Virus record (IMG/VR): IMGVR_UViG_3300033153_006243
Span: 21,444-85,443 of that record
Strand: one strand, 5' to 3'
From: a virus
Length of the DNA stretch: 64,000 bases
Part shown: in pieces, positions 56,379-64,000 of the stretch
Layout: the number at the start of each line of letters is the position of its first letter
Numbering within the stretch: the first letter of the stretch is position 1
Notes under the pieces: model-generated
Databases searched by the model: none
Seen by the model: the letters and a program-made list of their open reading frames with translations, nothing else
Told to the model about the DNA's origin: nothing
Position numbers and translations under genes: made by a program

Positions 56379-57735
56379 GGGGTTTACTCCATAAGGCGAA
56401 TTGTCCCGTCTCGAATTGCCTCCTCACGACGCACTTGCCAAACTGGGGGCCTGAACGGTTCGCCGAAACGTATAGAATGGCCTCTTCGCTCGCATTATCC
56501 CGTTGCTGCCTATTCTGCCAGATGGCGATACCGAGGTCGATGTTCCCCGCCTTACGAATATCCTCGGCGAAATCGTCCATTTTTGGTTCGCCCGACGATA
56601 CTGCCTGCCGCCGCACTTGGGATGCAGTCACCATCAGGAGATTCCTTTCGTCGGCCACCCGCTTATGCCAGATATACAGTTCGTTAAGGCGGTGACGTAA
56701 GTCCTCATTGCTCTTCGATGTCGTACTCATCAGGTCCGCATAATCGTTCAGGATTACGTCCGGCGTAAAGTTCTCAAACGTCTCAAGCTGGTTAAGGTAT
56801 CTCTCGATCTCCTCTGGCGTCGCCGCACCCATCGCATATTTCTTTAGGATTAGTCTCCCCTCGTGCGTAAGGATTTCCTTTCGCTTCTTCTTCACTGCAT
56901 CCTGATCAAATATAGTAGGTCTGAACTCCCGCCTTCGGATATATCTCCCCCTATTATCCTCCCCAAGCTCCCAATCGAAGAATTCAATCTCTCTTCCCTC
57001 CTCAGTGGAAACAAAGCTCCCAAAGGCCATATCGTATCTATCCTCCATCTCCTCCATCGTCATCTCATGGGAAATGTGAAGTACCTTCAAACCCCGTAGC
57101 ATCGCGTACTTCCCGATATGAATCAGGAACCATGACTTCCCCGACTTAAACGCCCCCTGTATACAAACGAGCTTCTTCCTCTTAAGGTAACCTATCATCT
57201 TATCCAGGTCGTCAATCCCCCAGGACATTAGCTTATCAGTCTCTTCCTTCTTGAATCTAATTGGTATTTTCGTAGGGGAATAGACGAGCCCCTTATCGTC
57301 CGTCCCCACCCCGGACTTCAGCGCCTTATACATCAAAAGCTGGGCTTCTACAAACTGCTCCTTCGAGAGAAGTTCCGCAAACTTAATTGAGGCCGACTCA
57401 AGCTCCCTTAGCCGAACGTAGTCGCTATACCTCTTAAGAATATAGTTTCGGTTAGGCGGGCCGAGTGCCTCCAGCTTGGCGACGTAGGAAAGGAGGAGTT
57501 CTTTTTCGCTATTCGGCATATCGAGGGCCTCGCGGACGATCTCGTCCTCGATATGCTGTTTGGGGGCCGCCCCGCAGGCGTCGAAGAACTGGATGCATAG
57601 CTTAATTAGTGTCCTCGCGGCGGCGGAGGTGAACTGCTCCGGCTTAAGGGTTTGCCTTATGGTTTTCAGAAAGTCGGCGTCGGAGATGCATAGCTTAATC
57701 ACCGAGTCCTGATAAGTCTGTTCAAGAACCTTCAC
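56350..57735 (-). CDS. DnaB-like replicative helicase
   Basis: 461 residues: an N-terminal helical domain (about 1-110) and a RecA-type ATPase with IQGAFKSGKSWFLIHIG (Walker A, about 190-206), ISHEMTMEEMEDR, a Walker B-like DVILNDYADLM, and VTASQVRRQA (sensor). It unwinds DNA at the fork and works with the primase. Confidence 0.88.
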   Translation of the reverse strand: MKVLEQTYQDSVIKLCISDADFLKTIRQTLKPEQFTSAAARTLIKLCIQFFDACGAAPKQHIEDEIVREALDMPNSEKELLLSYVAKLEALGPPNRNYILKRYSDYVRLRELESASIKFAELLSKEQFVEAQLLMYKALKSGVGTDDKGLVYSPTKIPIRFKKEETDKLMSWGIDDLDKMIGYLKRKKLVCIQGAFKSGKSWFLIHIGKYAMLRGLKVLHISHEMTMEEMEDRYDMAFGSFVSTEEGREIEFFDWELGEDNRGRYIRRREFRPTIFDQDAVKKKRKEILTHEGRLILKKYAMGAATPEEIERYLNQLETFENFTPDVILNDYADLMSTTSKSNEDLRHRLNELYIWHKRVADERNLLMVTASQVRRQAVSSGEPKMDDFAEDIRKAGNIDLGIAIWQNRQQRDNASEEAILYVSANRSGPQFGKCVVRRQFETGQFALWSKPHERQGVEKD

Positions 57736-58097
57736 TCAGGGGCTCCTCCTGATATACAAAGCATCTTCTCGCGAAGTAGTTTTAAGACATCTTTAGCTAT
57801 GTCAACTATACCTCCGTAGAACGCCGTTCTATGTTTACTATCACTAGGGCACCGCCCCCCTCCCCCTATATTATACCGGGCAATTGTTTTTACTATCCAC
57901 TTCTCTAATTCTACTTCTGGTATATTGCTACGAAGATATTTTAGGATATCTCCCGCCATAGCGTACTGCCCTTCATTAAACGCCGCCCCCACCTCATTGC
58001 CCCGCTCTATTTGCTCCCATCTATCCATATCGGCTAGGCGTATTCTATGGTTCAAATTCTTCTCTAATATAACTCCTAGATGAACATTATCTAGCAT
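57732..58097 (-). CDS. Hypothetical protein
   Basis: 121 residues, helical, starting MLDNVHLGVILEK with AAGGAGGTG upstream (an earlier in-frame ATG at 58121 lacks one). It overlaps the helicase gene by 4 nt. It could be a helicase-associated factor, but nothing specific is visible. Confidence 0.5.
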   Translation of the reverse strand: MLDNVHLGVILEKNLNHRIRLADMDRWEQIERGNEVGAAFNEGQYAMAGDILKYLRSNIPEVELEKWIVKTIARYNIGGGGRCPSDSKHRTAFYGGIVDIAKDVLKLLREKMLCISGGAPE

Positions 58098-58251
58098 CAC
58101 TCCACCTCCTTTTAGAATCATTTATCTTCTCTTCTATCATCCAACTATGTCCCTCCGCAGTCAGCGTCCATCGGCAGACGCCGAAGAACCCCAATTCCCA
58201 ATCAAGATACGGGGGTTCAAGAAACCTACTTGGAATAAGCGGATTAGGCAT
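58087..58251 (-). CDS. Small hypothetical protein (54 aa)
   Basis: 54 residues starting MPNPLIPS. FFGVCRWTLTAEGH is a conserved-looking core, similar to short proteins of other phages. GGAGG lies 8-9 nt upstream. It overlaps both neighbours by about 10 nt. Confidence 0.5.
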   Translation of the reverse strand: MPNPLIPSRFLEPPYLDWELGFFGVCRWTLTAEGHSWMIEEKINDSKRRWSDAR

Positions 58252-58450
58252 CCATAGGCTCCTCCGAAATATATGGCGGGGTTGCGCCAAACTGGGAGGC
58301 AAGTATGGCTATCGCACAACAACCCCTCTCGCGATTACGCTTATCATACGTCCTCATCCACCAAGCGCAGTCCTTCCCCATACAATGACAAGAGGTGTCC
58401 TCCGGCCCTATTGCAAGCAGAGGGCAGATCAAATCGCTCGCCCTTTCCAT
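58244..58450 (-). CDS. Small Cys-rich conserved phage protein
   Basis: 68 residues. ICPLLA … CMGKDCAWWM … GCCAIAILA matches a short Cys-rich protein found in many phages, probably metal-binding. Function unknown. It starts 2 nt after the clamp gene. Confidence 0.55.
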   Translation of the reverse strand: MERASDLICPLLAIGPEDTSCHCMGKDCAWWMRTYDKRNRERGCCAIAILASQFGATPPYISEEPMDA

Positions 58451-58452
58451 CT

Positions 58453-59643
58453 CTATTCCCCCTTAAAAAATACAGGCATTACTACATATTTATATCTCCC
58501 ATCGTCCATCCGAACCGAAGCAGGAAGCGTTGGCTCCTTTACCATGAACGGAATAGTCGTCTCGTCCAGCTCCTTTTTCACCGCGGCTAGGAAGTCCTCA
58601 AGGAAATGGGGGTTAAACCCGATCTCCATTGGACTACCTTTATACGTGCCGCCGGGAATCAACGCCACCGCCTTCATCCCTTCGCTATCCTCTGCATCAA
58701 GATTGATTCCCTTTCGGCTTAGCTTAAACCTGACAGCAGGAGAATCCCGGTTCACTGCCACCGAAACCGCATCAAGAGCATCCCCCAATGCAGCAATCGG
58801 AAGGTTTACACAGATATAACCCTTATCTATGCCGTCGAATACTGTCTGGCATGGGGGGAATTGCCCTTCGATAGTACGGGTGGCCACCTCTCCCTTCGGC
58901 GTCTGGAAGACAACTACGTTTTCCAAGTCGGGGAATATCCTAACTTCCCCCTTTCCGTCAACCATTCCCCGAAGCGCCTTAATCGCCTGGATCGGCAAGA
59001 TGGCCTCGAATGGAACTACCTCCCTCTCTATGGGCTTCTTTCCGTCATCTAGAAGGTTTCTCTTCAGAATCGAAGAAGTAGGGTTCAGCTCGTATCTCGC
59101 AATCCTCTTCATATCCGTCGCAGTCAGGCAGATTTTCTTACCCTTCTCGACACTAAGGAGGAGGCCGTTCAGTGCATATCTCTTCCGTTCCCTTGCCATT
59201 GCAAAACTCGTGAGCCGGATACCCTTGAGAATCTCCGCCCCCGGAACTACAACTGATGATCCTTCCGCTTGCGGGACTTCGGGATAGTCGGCGGGATCGT
59301 CCGCCAGAATCTCCACTTCCCCGCCGCCTGCTACATCCAGGAGGACACGGCTTCCCACAGCTTCGTCATCCGGGGTACGAATAGTGATAAGCCCCTTCGC
59401 CGCACTAGCCGGTCCCAGGAGTCCTATGTAAGGGCAGGCGATGTTTCCCTCTTCGACGATCTCCGCGTCTAGATTCACCCGTATCCCTACCTCTAGATCG
59501 GTCGTAGTCGCCGTTATCTTCCCTCCCCCCGCCTCCAGAAGTACGTCCGCCAATATCGGCTTGAAGTGGTTCTTCTTGGAAATTACCGGCCCCAATAGGG
59601 ATAACGACTTCTTCAACACCTTAGAATCCACGACGATCTTCAT
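58453..59643 (-). CDS. DNA polymerase III beta sliding clamp
   Basis: 396 residues with the three-domain clamp pattern: an N-terminal SLLGPVISKKNHFKPILADV, a middle RYALNGLLLSVEKGKKICLTATDMKR (in parts) and an ending KYVVMPV in place of the bacterial VMPMRL. It forms a ring on DNA and tethers the polymerase. A second, divergent clamp-like gene lies at 61246-62304. Confidence 0.9.
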   Translation of the reverse strand: MKIVVDSKVLKKSLSLLGPVISKKNHFKPILADVLLEAGGGKITATTTDLEVGIRVNLDAEIVEEGNIACPYIGLLGPASAAKGLITIRTPDDEAVGSRVLLDVAGGGEVEILADDPADYPEVPQAEGSSVVVPGAEILKGIRLTSFAMARERKRYALNGLLLSVEKGKKICLTATDMKRIARYELNPTSSILKRNLLDDGKKPIEREVVPFEAILPIQAIKALRGMVDGKGEVRIFPDLENVVVFQTPKGEVATRTIEGQFPPCQTVFDGIDKGYICVNLPIAALGDALDAVSVAVNRDSPAVRFKLSRKGINLDAEDSEGMKAVALIPGGTYKGSPMEIGFNPHFLEDFLAAVKKELDETTIPFMVKEPTLPASVRMDDGRYKYVVMPVFFKGE

Positions 59644-59838
59644 CTATTCCTCCTTCTCTATAATTTCTTCCGTGTAATCAAACCATGACGGGAACTCAAA
59701 ATTCCAAGCGTGCATAAAATCGGCCTCTCCATTTGCGATCCGTCTTGCCTTAATCTTCGCAAATTTCTCGTTCCTTGCCCGTACTTCGATCCTTCGATCA
59801 CAATGAATATTAGTTGAGACCTTAACGAGATACTTCAC
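59644..59838 (-). CDS. Small hypothetical protein
   Basis: 64 residues, basic first half and acidic end, directly before the clamp gene with one base between stop and ATG. Similar to short proteins of the form MKYxVKV… seen in phages. Function unknown. Confidence 0.5.
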   Translation of the reverse strand: MKYLVKVSTNIHCDRRIEVRARNEKFAKIKARRIANGEADFMHAWNFEFPSWFDYTEEIIEKEE

Positions 59839-59840
59839 TT

Positions 59841-60005
59841 CTACTCCTCCTTTGCTATCACGATTTTCCGAATCCAGAATCTAAGTTTCATTCTCAAGGC
59901 GTCCAAGTCCATCCGCTCCCCCGGTGTCAGGCCGTTCTCCTCGTCGTCTGACTTATTACGGAGGAAAGTATGTATCCTCCTAAGCGTCCATAGCCTATCT
60001 CTCAT
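59841..60005 (-). CDS. Small hypothetical protein (54 aa)
   Basis: 54 codons starting MRDRLWTLRRIH with AAGGGAG upstream and ending 2 nt before the next gene. Helical and charged. GGGGTATAAT stands about 20 nt before the ATG. Confidence 0.5.
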   Translation of the reverse strand: MRDRLWTLRRIHTFLRNKSDDEENGLTPGERMDLDALRMKLRFWIRKIVIAKEE

Positions 60006-60032
60006 AGAACTCCCTTTCACCTTATTATACCC

Positions 60033-60818
60033 CTAGAATCTACTTCCGGGGAAAAGTTTCTGGAGATATTGTACGAAATATGAACTCCAGAATTGCGAAC
60101 TCGACAGCATCCCAAACCGAACCAGGCCGGGGGCGGCATAATCAATTAGAGCACGAAATACTATTCCCACCAGTTCGTCCTCATCCGTCGGGACCTTCCC
60201 GATATAAACCTTCAGCCGCTTTGCCGCTATGACAAAATTTCGATATTCATAGGATGGGTTCGACAATTCTAATGTCTTTCCAGATACTAACGGGCCGTAG
60301 GATGCTATCAGTTTCCCGGTCAGTTCGGGATTCTCGTCCCGTATCGGCTGCGGATCCTCCCTCTCCCACCATAGCTTTTTCCCCTCCTTCTGCGCCTTGA
60401 GGATCGCTTTCAAAAATGATTCTAGATTCTTGTATCCGTGGTTCATCACAGGACTTCCCCAAAGATGCCTTCCCCCCCGGCACACATCGAGATAGATATA
60501 GATTCTCTCGATAATCTCCGTATGGCTGAAGGAAAGCAGGGCTATCCGCAATCCCTTTCGGAAGGCCGCGGAATCCTCCTGTTGCTGGTTCCTGGTCTCC
60601 TTTGGCGATAGGGGACGGGATAGTTCGTTCCAAGCGGATAGGATGGTACATTCATCCTCCGTTAGCGGTGGCTGCTTCTCCTCCCTCTTCCTACCAAGAA
60701 TCTTTCGGGGACCCCTCGATTCTACCGGGGTGATCTTGATTCTACCCATCCCCGCCCACCCACGAATGAAGGCTTCAACGGGAATCTCTATCTCAAGCCT
60801 TATTTTCTTTTTGTCCAT
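60033..60818 (-). CDS. Hypothetical protein, possibly replication-related
   Basis: 261 residues, first gene of the minus-strand replication block. The middle (HLWGSPVMNHGYKNLESFLK) recalls helicase-loader or replication-initiator proteins of phages, but I cannot place it in a family. AGGAGG lies just before the ATG and GGTATAAT lies directly upstream of it. Confidence 0.45.
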   Translation of the reverse strand: MDKKKIRLEIEIPVEAFIRGWAGMGRIKITPVESRGPRKILGRKREEKQPPLTEDECTILSAWNELSRPLSPKETRNQQQEDSAAFRKGLRIALLSFSHTEIIERIYIYLDVCRGGRHLWGSPVMNHGYKNLESFLKAILKAQKEGKKLWWEREDPQPIRDENPELTGKLIASYGPLVSGKTLELSNPSYEYRNFVIAAKRLKVYIGKVPTDEDELVGIVFRALIDYAAPGLVRFGMLSSSQFWSSYFVQYLQKLFPGSRF

Positions 60819-60836
60819 TATTTTTTCCTCCTATTA

Positions 60837-61245
60837 TACCATAAATGGCTTCAACTTCATAAAACTGAACCCCACATATATATCCCTATATACCCTTCTT
60901 TTCTCCCCCCTGATTTCCCCCGATTTCCACCACCCCACCCCCCCTCTAAAGAGGGGGGTGGTGGGATGGATTGGAAAGACACGGGGAGGAATATTCAGGT
61001 TGGGGGGAGGAAAGGAAAAAGAGGGGATATGAAAATATAGAAAAATAGAATGGAAAAAATCTAGACTATTAGTATTGAAATAGATATTCACCCGGCAAGC
61101 CTTTAGGCTAGAGAAGTTTATCCGTCCATCTTGTTATACCAGAAAAATTTTCCATCCGTTCGGATTTTTTTCCTACGGATGGATTTATTCTTGGGTATAA
61201 TCAAGTGTAGGGCAACTCTTCCCCGATTCCTTTTGGAGGTGGCCG
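60837..61245. other. Divergent intergenic region, candidate origin or control region
   Basis: Transcription diverges from here. Near its centre (60930-60975) a C-rich/G-rich inverted repeat (CACCCCCCCTCT with AGAGGGGGGTG) forms a long hairpin. CCATCCG and CGGATGG (61152-61182) flank a T-run. GGGTATAAT at 61193 and GGTATAAC on the minus strand at 61133 are possible -10 boxes; no -35 boxes are evident. Two sliding-clamp genes and other replication genes surround it. Confidence 0.5.
61193..61201 (+). promoter_or_regulatory. Candidate -10 box of the second clamp gene
   Basis: GGGTATAAT about 45 nt before the clamp-like gene, with no recognisable -35 box. The same GGTATAAT core recurs before several phage genes, so it might be read by a phage-modified polymerase. 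Confidence 0.4.
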
Positions 61246-62304
61246 ATGAAGATTGATCGAGCAAAGTTAGTCGGAGTTCTTGAATCTCTATCCCCCCTAG
61301 CATCCGCCGATTTGCTGACGGCGTTCAGCCGACATGCGGCGTTCCTTGGGGACAGGGTGCTTGCTACGGATACGATGGTATGGGGAGAGATGAATTCCCC
61401 GGTTGATATGAGGATTGCCCTTGACGTTCCGAAGTGGCTTGCCCTTCTCAAGTCCCTGAAGAAGCATAAGAGCGTCGAGATCGCCGTAGATGAAACGGGG
61501 AATCGAGTAGAATTAAAGGCCCCTCGGCATTCCTCGAAGCATATCTCCACAGTTTCCGTTGATGCCTTTCCTGAACGGCCTTCTCCGTCGGACAAGGCTT
61601 CCCCTTGGGATATGGATGCCGAGGAGGACGAGAGTACATTTTGCATCGGCCTTGAGAAGTGTGCGGCCCTTGCGGCTCAGGCAGGCGGGGAATACGGGGC
61701 TATCTACCTCTCCGAGGATGGGATGTACGCGACAGATCGCTATCGCGCCTGCTGGTTCCCGTTTGCCTTCCCGCATCTCAAGGGGGGGAAGTGGGTGGTA
61801 CTCCATCTTCGGTTCGTAGATATGCTGAGGAAGTGGGGCGTCCCGGAGAGTCTAAGGCTAGAGGGAGGGGTTATCGAGGCGGCATACGAAGATAAGAAAC
61901 TTTCCGGTAGGTTTAGGGAGGAGAAGTTCCCCGAACCCCTGATTAAGCTTCTCCATGAGGGAAGTAAGTCTGAGTTCAGTCCCTACCCCGACGATTTGGG
62001 GGGGGCATTATCGCGGCTTGCGTTGGTGAGGGCGGACACGAAGGAGGAATCGGGGCTTAAGATTAGCGGGGGTGGCTGGAGACTGGTACACCAGGGCGTC
62101 GCCGGAGAGGTGAGCGAGAATCTCATAGGGAAATATGATGTTGAGGCTCCGATTGATCTGGAGATATATTCCGGGTTCTTCACCGAGGCGATAGGGAGGA
62201 CGGATCAGTGGGTAGTGGTAGATTCGGGGGATTCGGCGAAATTCTACTTCCGGGACGAGGATACCGGATTTATAGAAATGGTGGCGGTTGGAAAGGGAAA
62301 GTGA
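61246..62304 (+). CDS. Second sliding-clamp-like protein
   Basis: 352 residues. N-terminal MKIDRAKLVGVLESLSPLAS, VDMRIALDVPKWLALLKSL and GAIYLSEDGMYATDRYRACWF have the look of beta-clamp domains 1 and 2. The third domain is shorter and divergent. It could be an alternative clamp, or a non-ring partner of the polymerase encoded just downstream. GGAGGTGG precedes the ATG. Confidence 0.65.
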   Translation: MKIDRAKLVGVLESLSPLASADLLTAFSRHAAFLGDRVLATDTMVWGEMNSPVDMRIALDVPKWLALLKSLKKHKSVEIAVDETGNRVELKAPRHSSKHISTVSVDAFPERPSPSDKASPWDMDAEEDESTFCIGLEKCAALAAQAGGEYGAIYLSEDGMYATDRYRACWFPFAFPHLKGGKWVVLHLRFVDMLRKWGVPESLRLEGGVIEAAYEDKKLSGRFREEKFPEPLIKLLHEGSKSEFSPYPDDLGGALSRLALVRADTKEESGLKISGGGWRLVHQGVAGEVSENLIGKYDVEAPIDLEIYSGFFTEAIGRTDQWVVVDSGDSAKFYFRDEDTGFIEMVAVGKGK

Positions 62305-62307
62305 TTC

Positions 62308-64000
62308 GTGCCTATTAAGAGTTTACTAAGTGCCTGTGAGGTATGTTCCCTGAAGAACTCTTGCCAGAGCCCTAAGATCGATCCCTACGGCGAAGGTGGG
62401 AGGAGGATTCTCATCATTGGGGAGGCCCCTGGTAAGCAGGAGGATGCACAGGGAATACCCTTCGTCGGCCTTTCCGGTAGGAAGCTGAAGAAGAATCTTA
62501 GAGCTGCGGGCATCGATCTCGATAGGGACTGCGTGAGGACGAACATAGTCCAGTGTTTCCCCGGAAATTCCTCCGTGAACTTCGATCAGGCGAGGAAGTG
62601 CTGGGAAAGGTTGGAAAAGCAGATAGAGGAGGCCAATCCCGATCTTATCATTGCCCTTGGGGGTAAGTCTGTTTCCTTCCTATTGGACGAACTGTGCGGG
62701 TACTCTGCGGGGGGGATCAATATCTCAAGTCTTCGGGGACAGATTATTCCGGTAAGGAAACTGGATTGTTGGATGCTCTGTGAGTTTCATCCGGCATATC
62801 TTCTTAGGCAGGAGGACCCCGTACTTGACAGACTGATGGTTAGGGATTTCGGGGAGGCCGTCGGGAGGATGAAGGAACCACTACCGGAACTTCTTGATCC
62901 AAAGGGATTCGAGATAATTGAATTGGTAGGGCGGGCGGAAACTGTTTTCGACGGGCTTATCTCTATGGGTTCTAAGGTTTCATTCGACTATGAGACTACG
63001 GCGCTATCCCCGTTTGTAGCGGGAGCGGATATTCTCGGTGTCGGGTTTGCTAATAATCCTAACGGGGGGTATTTTCTTCCATTGCTTTTGGGGAAGTGGT
63101 CGAAAGGGGACTATAAGGAGATAGAGAGATTGTGGAGGGGGTTCCTTTCCTCCGGCCTCGAATTCGTAGCACAGCATCAGATGTTTGAGCGGATATGGTC
63201 GGTGGAGAAGTTCGGGGTGAACCCCAATATCGAACTTGATACTATTCTCCTTGCCCATATTAAAGATGAGCGGCGGGGGATTAAGGGACTTGGGTTCCAG
63301 GTGTTCTCGAATTACGGAGATATCTATAAGGGCAGGATGGATAGGAAGGCAATAGTCTCCGAGACACTGGAATCGGTAGCGGAGTATTGCTGTTTGGATG
63401 CCCGTTATACCCTACGGCTTGCGGGGGATTATCTTTCGGGGATGGATGTAGAGGATATCAAGGCTTATGGGGTGTTTCAGAATTCGGTTCCCGTCTTGGC
63501 GGAGATGACGGCGAACGGGGTGAAAATTGATCTTGATGTGATGTCCCGGATATCTGACGAAGTTCAGGGGAAGAAGGATTCCCTTGAAAAGCGGCTAAAA
63601 GATTCCCCGATAGTCAAACCCTTTACGAAGAGGGGAAAGCAGTTTAATCCCGCATCCTCCCCGAATATTTCCGAATTGCTTTATAAGATACATGGGCTGG
63701 TTCCGGTTAGAAAGACGGCGAAGGGGGAACCATCTGCGGCTACACCCGCACTCAACCAGCACCTTCTCGATAGAGATCTAGATAAGGGTATGAGGGAATT
63801 CATCGAGCTTATCCTTCAGTATAAGAAGATGAGCAAGATGGAGTCTACATATACTGATAGCTTTATCAAGGCAGCAGATCAGGACGGGATTCTACACCCG
63901 AACTTCCTCCTACATACGACGGAGACGTATAGAAGCTCGTCTACCGAGCCTAATATCCAACAAGTTCCGAGGAGGGATGATGAGTTGAGCTTCGACCGTA
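62308..64000 (+). CDS. Uracil-DNA glycosylase / 3'-5' exonuclease / DNA polymerase I fusion (partial)
   Basis: At least 564 codons from GTG 62308, running off the window. Residues 1-190: family 4-type uracil-DNA glycosylase with Cys pair [28 protein letters not shown], and HPAYLL. About 210-400: 3'-5' exonuclease with [11 protein letters not shown] (D-x-E) and later [11 protein letters not shown]. From about 400: family A polymerase start with [11 protein letters not shown] near the end. The enzyme copies DNA and could remove or sense uracil. It follows the second clamp gene by 3 nt. Similar fusions are known in some large phages. Confidence 0.88.
   Translation, partial: MPIKSLLSACEVCSLKNSCQSPKIDPYGEGGRRILIIGEAPGKQEDAQGIPFVGLSGRKLKKNLRAAGIDLDRDCVRTNIVQCFPGNSSVNFDQARKCWERLEKQIEEANPDLIIALGGKSVSFLLDELCGYSAGGINISSLRGQIIPVRKLDCWMLCEFHPAYLLRQEDPVLDRLMVRDFGEAVGRMKEPLPELLDPKGFEIIELVGRAETVFDGLISMGSKVSFDYETTALSPFVAGADILGVGFANNPNGGYFLPLLLGKWSKGDYKEIERLWRGFLSSGLEFVAQHQMFERIWSVEKFGVNPNIELDTILLAHIKDERRGIKGLGFQVFSNYGDIYKGRMDRKAIVSETLESVAEYCCLDARYTLRLAGDYLSGMDVEDIKAYGVFQNSVPVLAEMTANGVKIDLDVMSRISDEVQGKKDSLEKRLKDSPIVKPFTKRGKQFNPASSPNISELLYKIHGLVPVRKTAKGEPSAATPALNQHLLDRDLDKGMREFIELILQYKKMSKMESTYTDSFIKAADQDGILHPNFLLHTTETYRSSSTEPNIQQVPRRDDELSFDR

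Noticed and set aside
60834-61091. 85-codon minus-strand frame in the divergent region
   Set aside because: It is built on the C/G-rich inverted repeat, has low-complexity composition and no ribosome site.
1-64000. Temperate lifestyle
   Set aside because: No integrase, repressor/Cro pair or attachment site is visible, but the genome is incomplete, so nothing is claimed either way.

Overview
The window is about 64 kb of a tailed double-stranded DNA phage (Caudoviricetes). No bacterial chromosomal genes are seen. A complete head and tail gene set of the HK97/siphovirus type is present: large terminase, portal, MuF-like protein, XkdF-like protease, HK97-fold capsid, connector, head closure, tail terminator, tail tube, frameshifting assembly chaperones, tape measure, distal tail protein and a very large tail hub/adhesin. 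I see no tail sheath, integrase, repressor or recognisable endolysin, and the window starts inside a repeat array and ends inside the DNA polymerase gene. Sigma-70-type promoters, strong AGGAGG ribosome sites and genes linked to Kdo/nonulosonate sugars suggest a Gram-negative bacterial host. That host guess is inference.

Layout. 1-522: about 18 degenerate 29-bp tandem repeats, most with a central GATC. 605-3064: a DNA methyltransferase gene whose frame stays open across two inserted HNH endonuclease genes read in another frame. 3.1-8.9 kb: small unknown genes, zinc ribbons, a lipoprotein, small membrane proteins, a HicB-like protein, and a likely small terminase. 8.9-12.8 kb: sugar island 1 (GT29-like, radical SAM/B12, GT4). 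13.6-18.4 kb: two tRNAs, large terminase, portal, MuF, protease. 18.4-18.7 kb: strong promoter, structured leader and intrinsic terminator just before the scaffold/capsid genes. 18.7-31.9 kb: capsid, connector and tail genes, interrupted by sugar island 2 (KpsC/S-like, GT4). 32.0-33.4 kb: sugar island 3 (GT29-like, GT2). 34.3-40.2 kb: tail hub/adhesin with three PKD domains, a small zincin and a metallophosphoesterase. 40.2-43.5 kb: a promoter-led tRNA cluster, a glutaredoxin-like protein, a polysaccharide deacetylase, a formyltransferase and a last tRNA. From 43.5 to 60.8 kb genes run on the minus strand: tiny membrane proteins, a sigma-region-2 protein, a QueD-like protein, an RNA-ligase-like protein, small conserved genes, then the replication block (primase, methyltransferase, SNF2 helicase, KdsD-like isomerase, DnaB helicase, sliding clamp). 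A divergent 400-bp region leads into plus-strand genes for a second clamp-like protein and a uracil-DNA glycosylase/exonuclease/DNA polymerase I fusion.

How it fits together. Replication looks self-sufficient (primase, DnaB, clamp, PolA). Transcription may be tuned by the sigma-like protein. The most unusual theme is carbohydrate: seven or more sugar-active genes lie at module junctions, and several (two GT29-like, one KpsC/S-like, one KdsD-like) point to CMP-activated ulosonic acids such as Kdo or sialic acid. This suggests the phage decorates its own virion or remodels the host surface.
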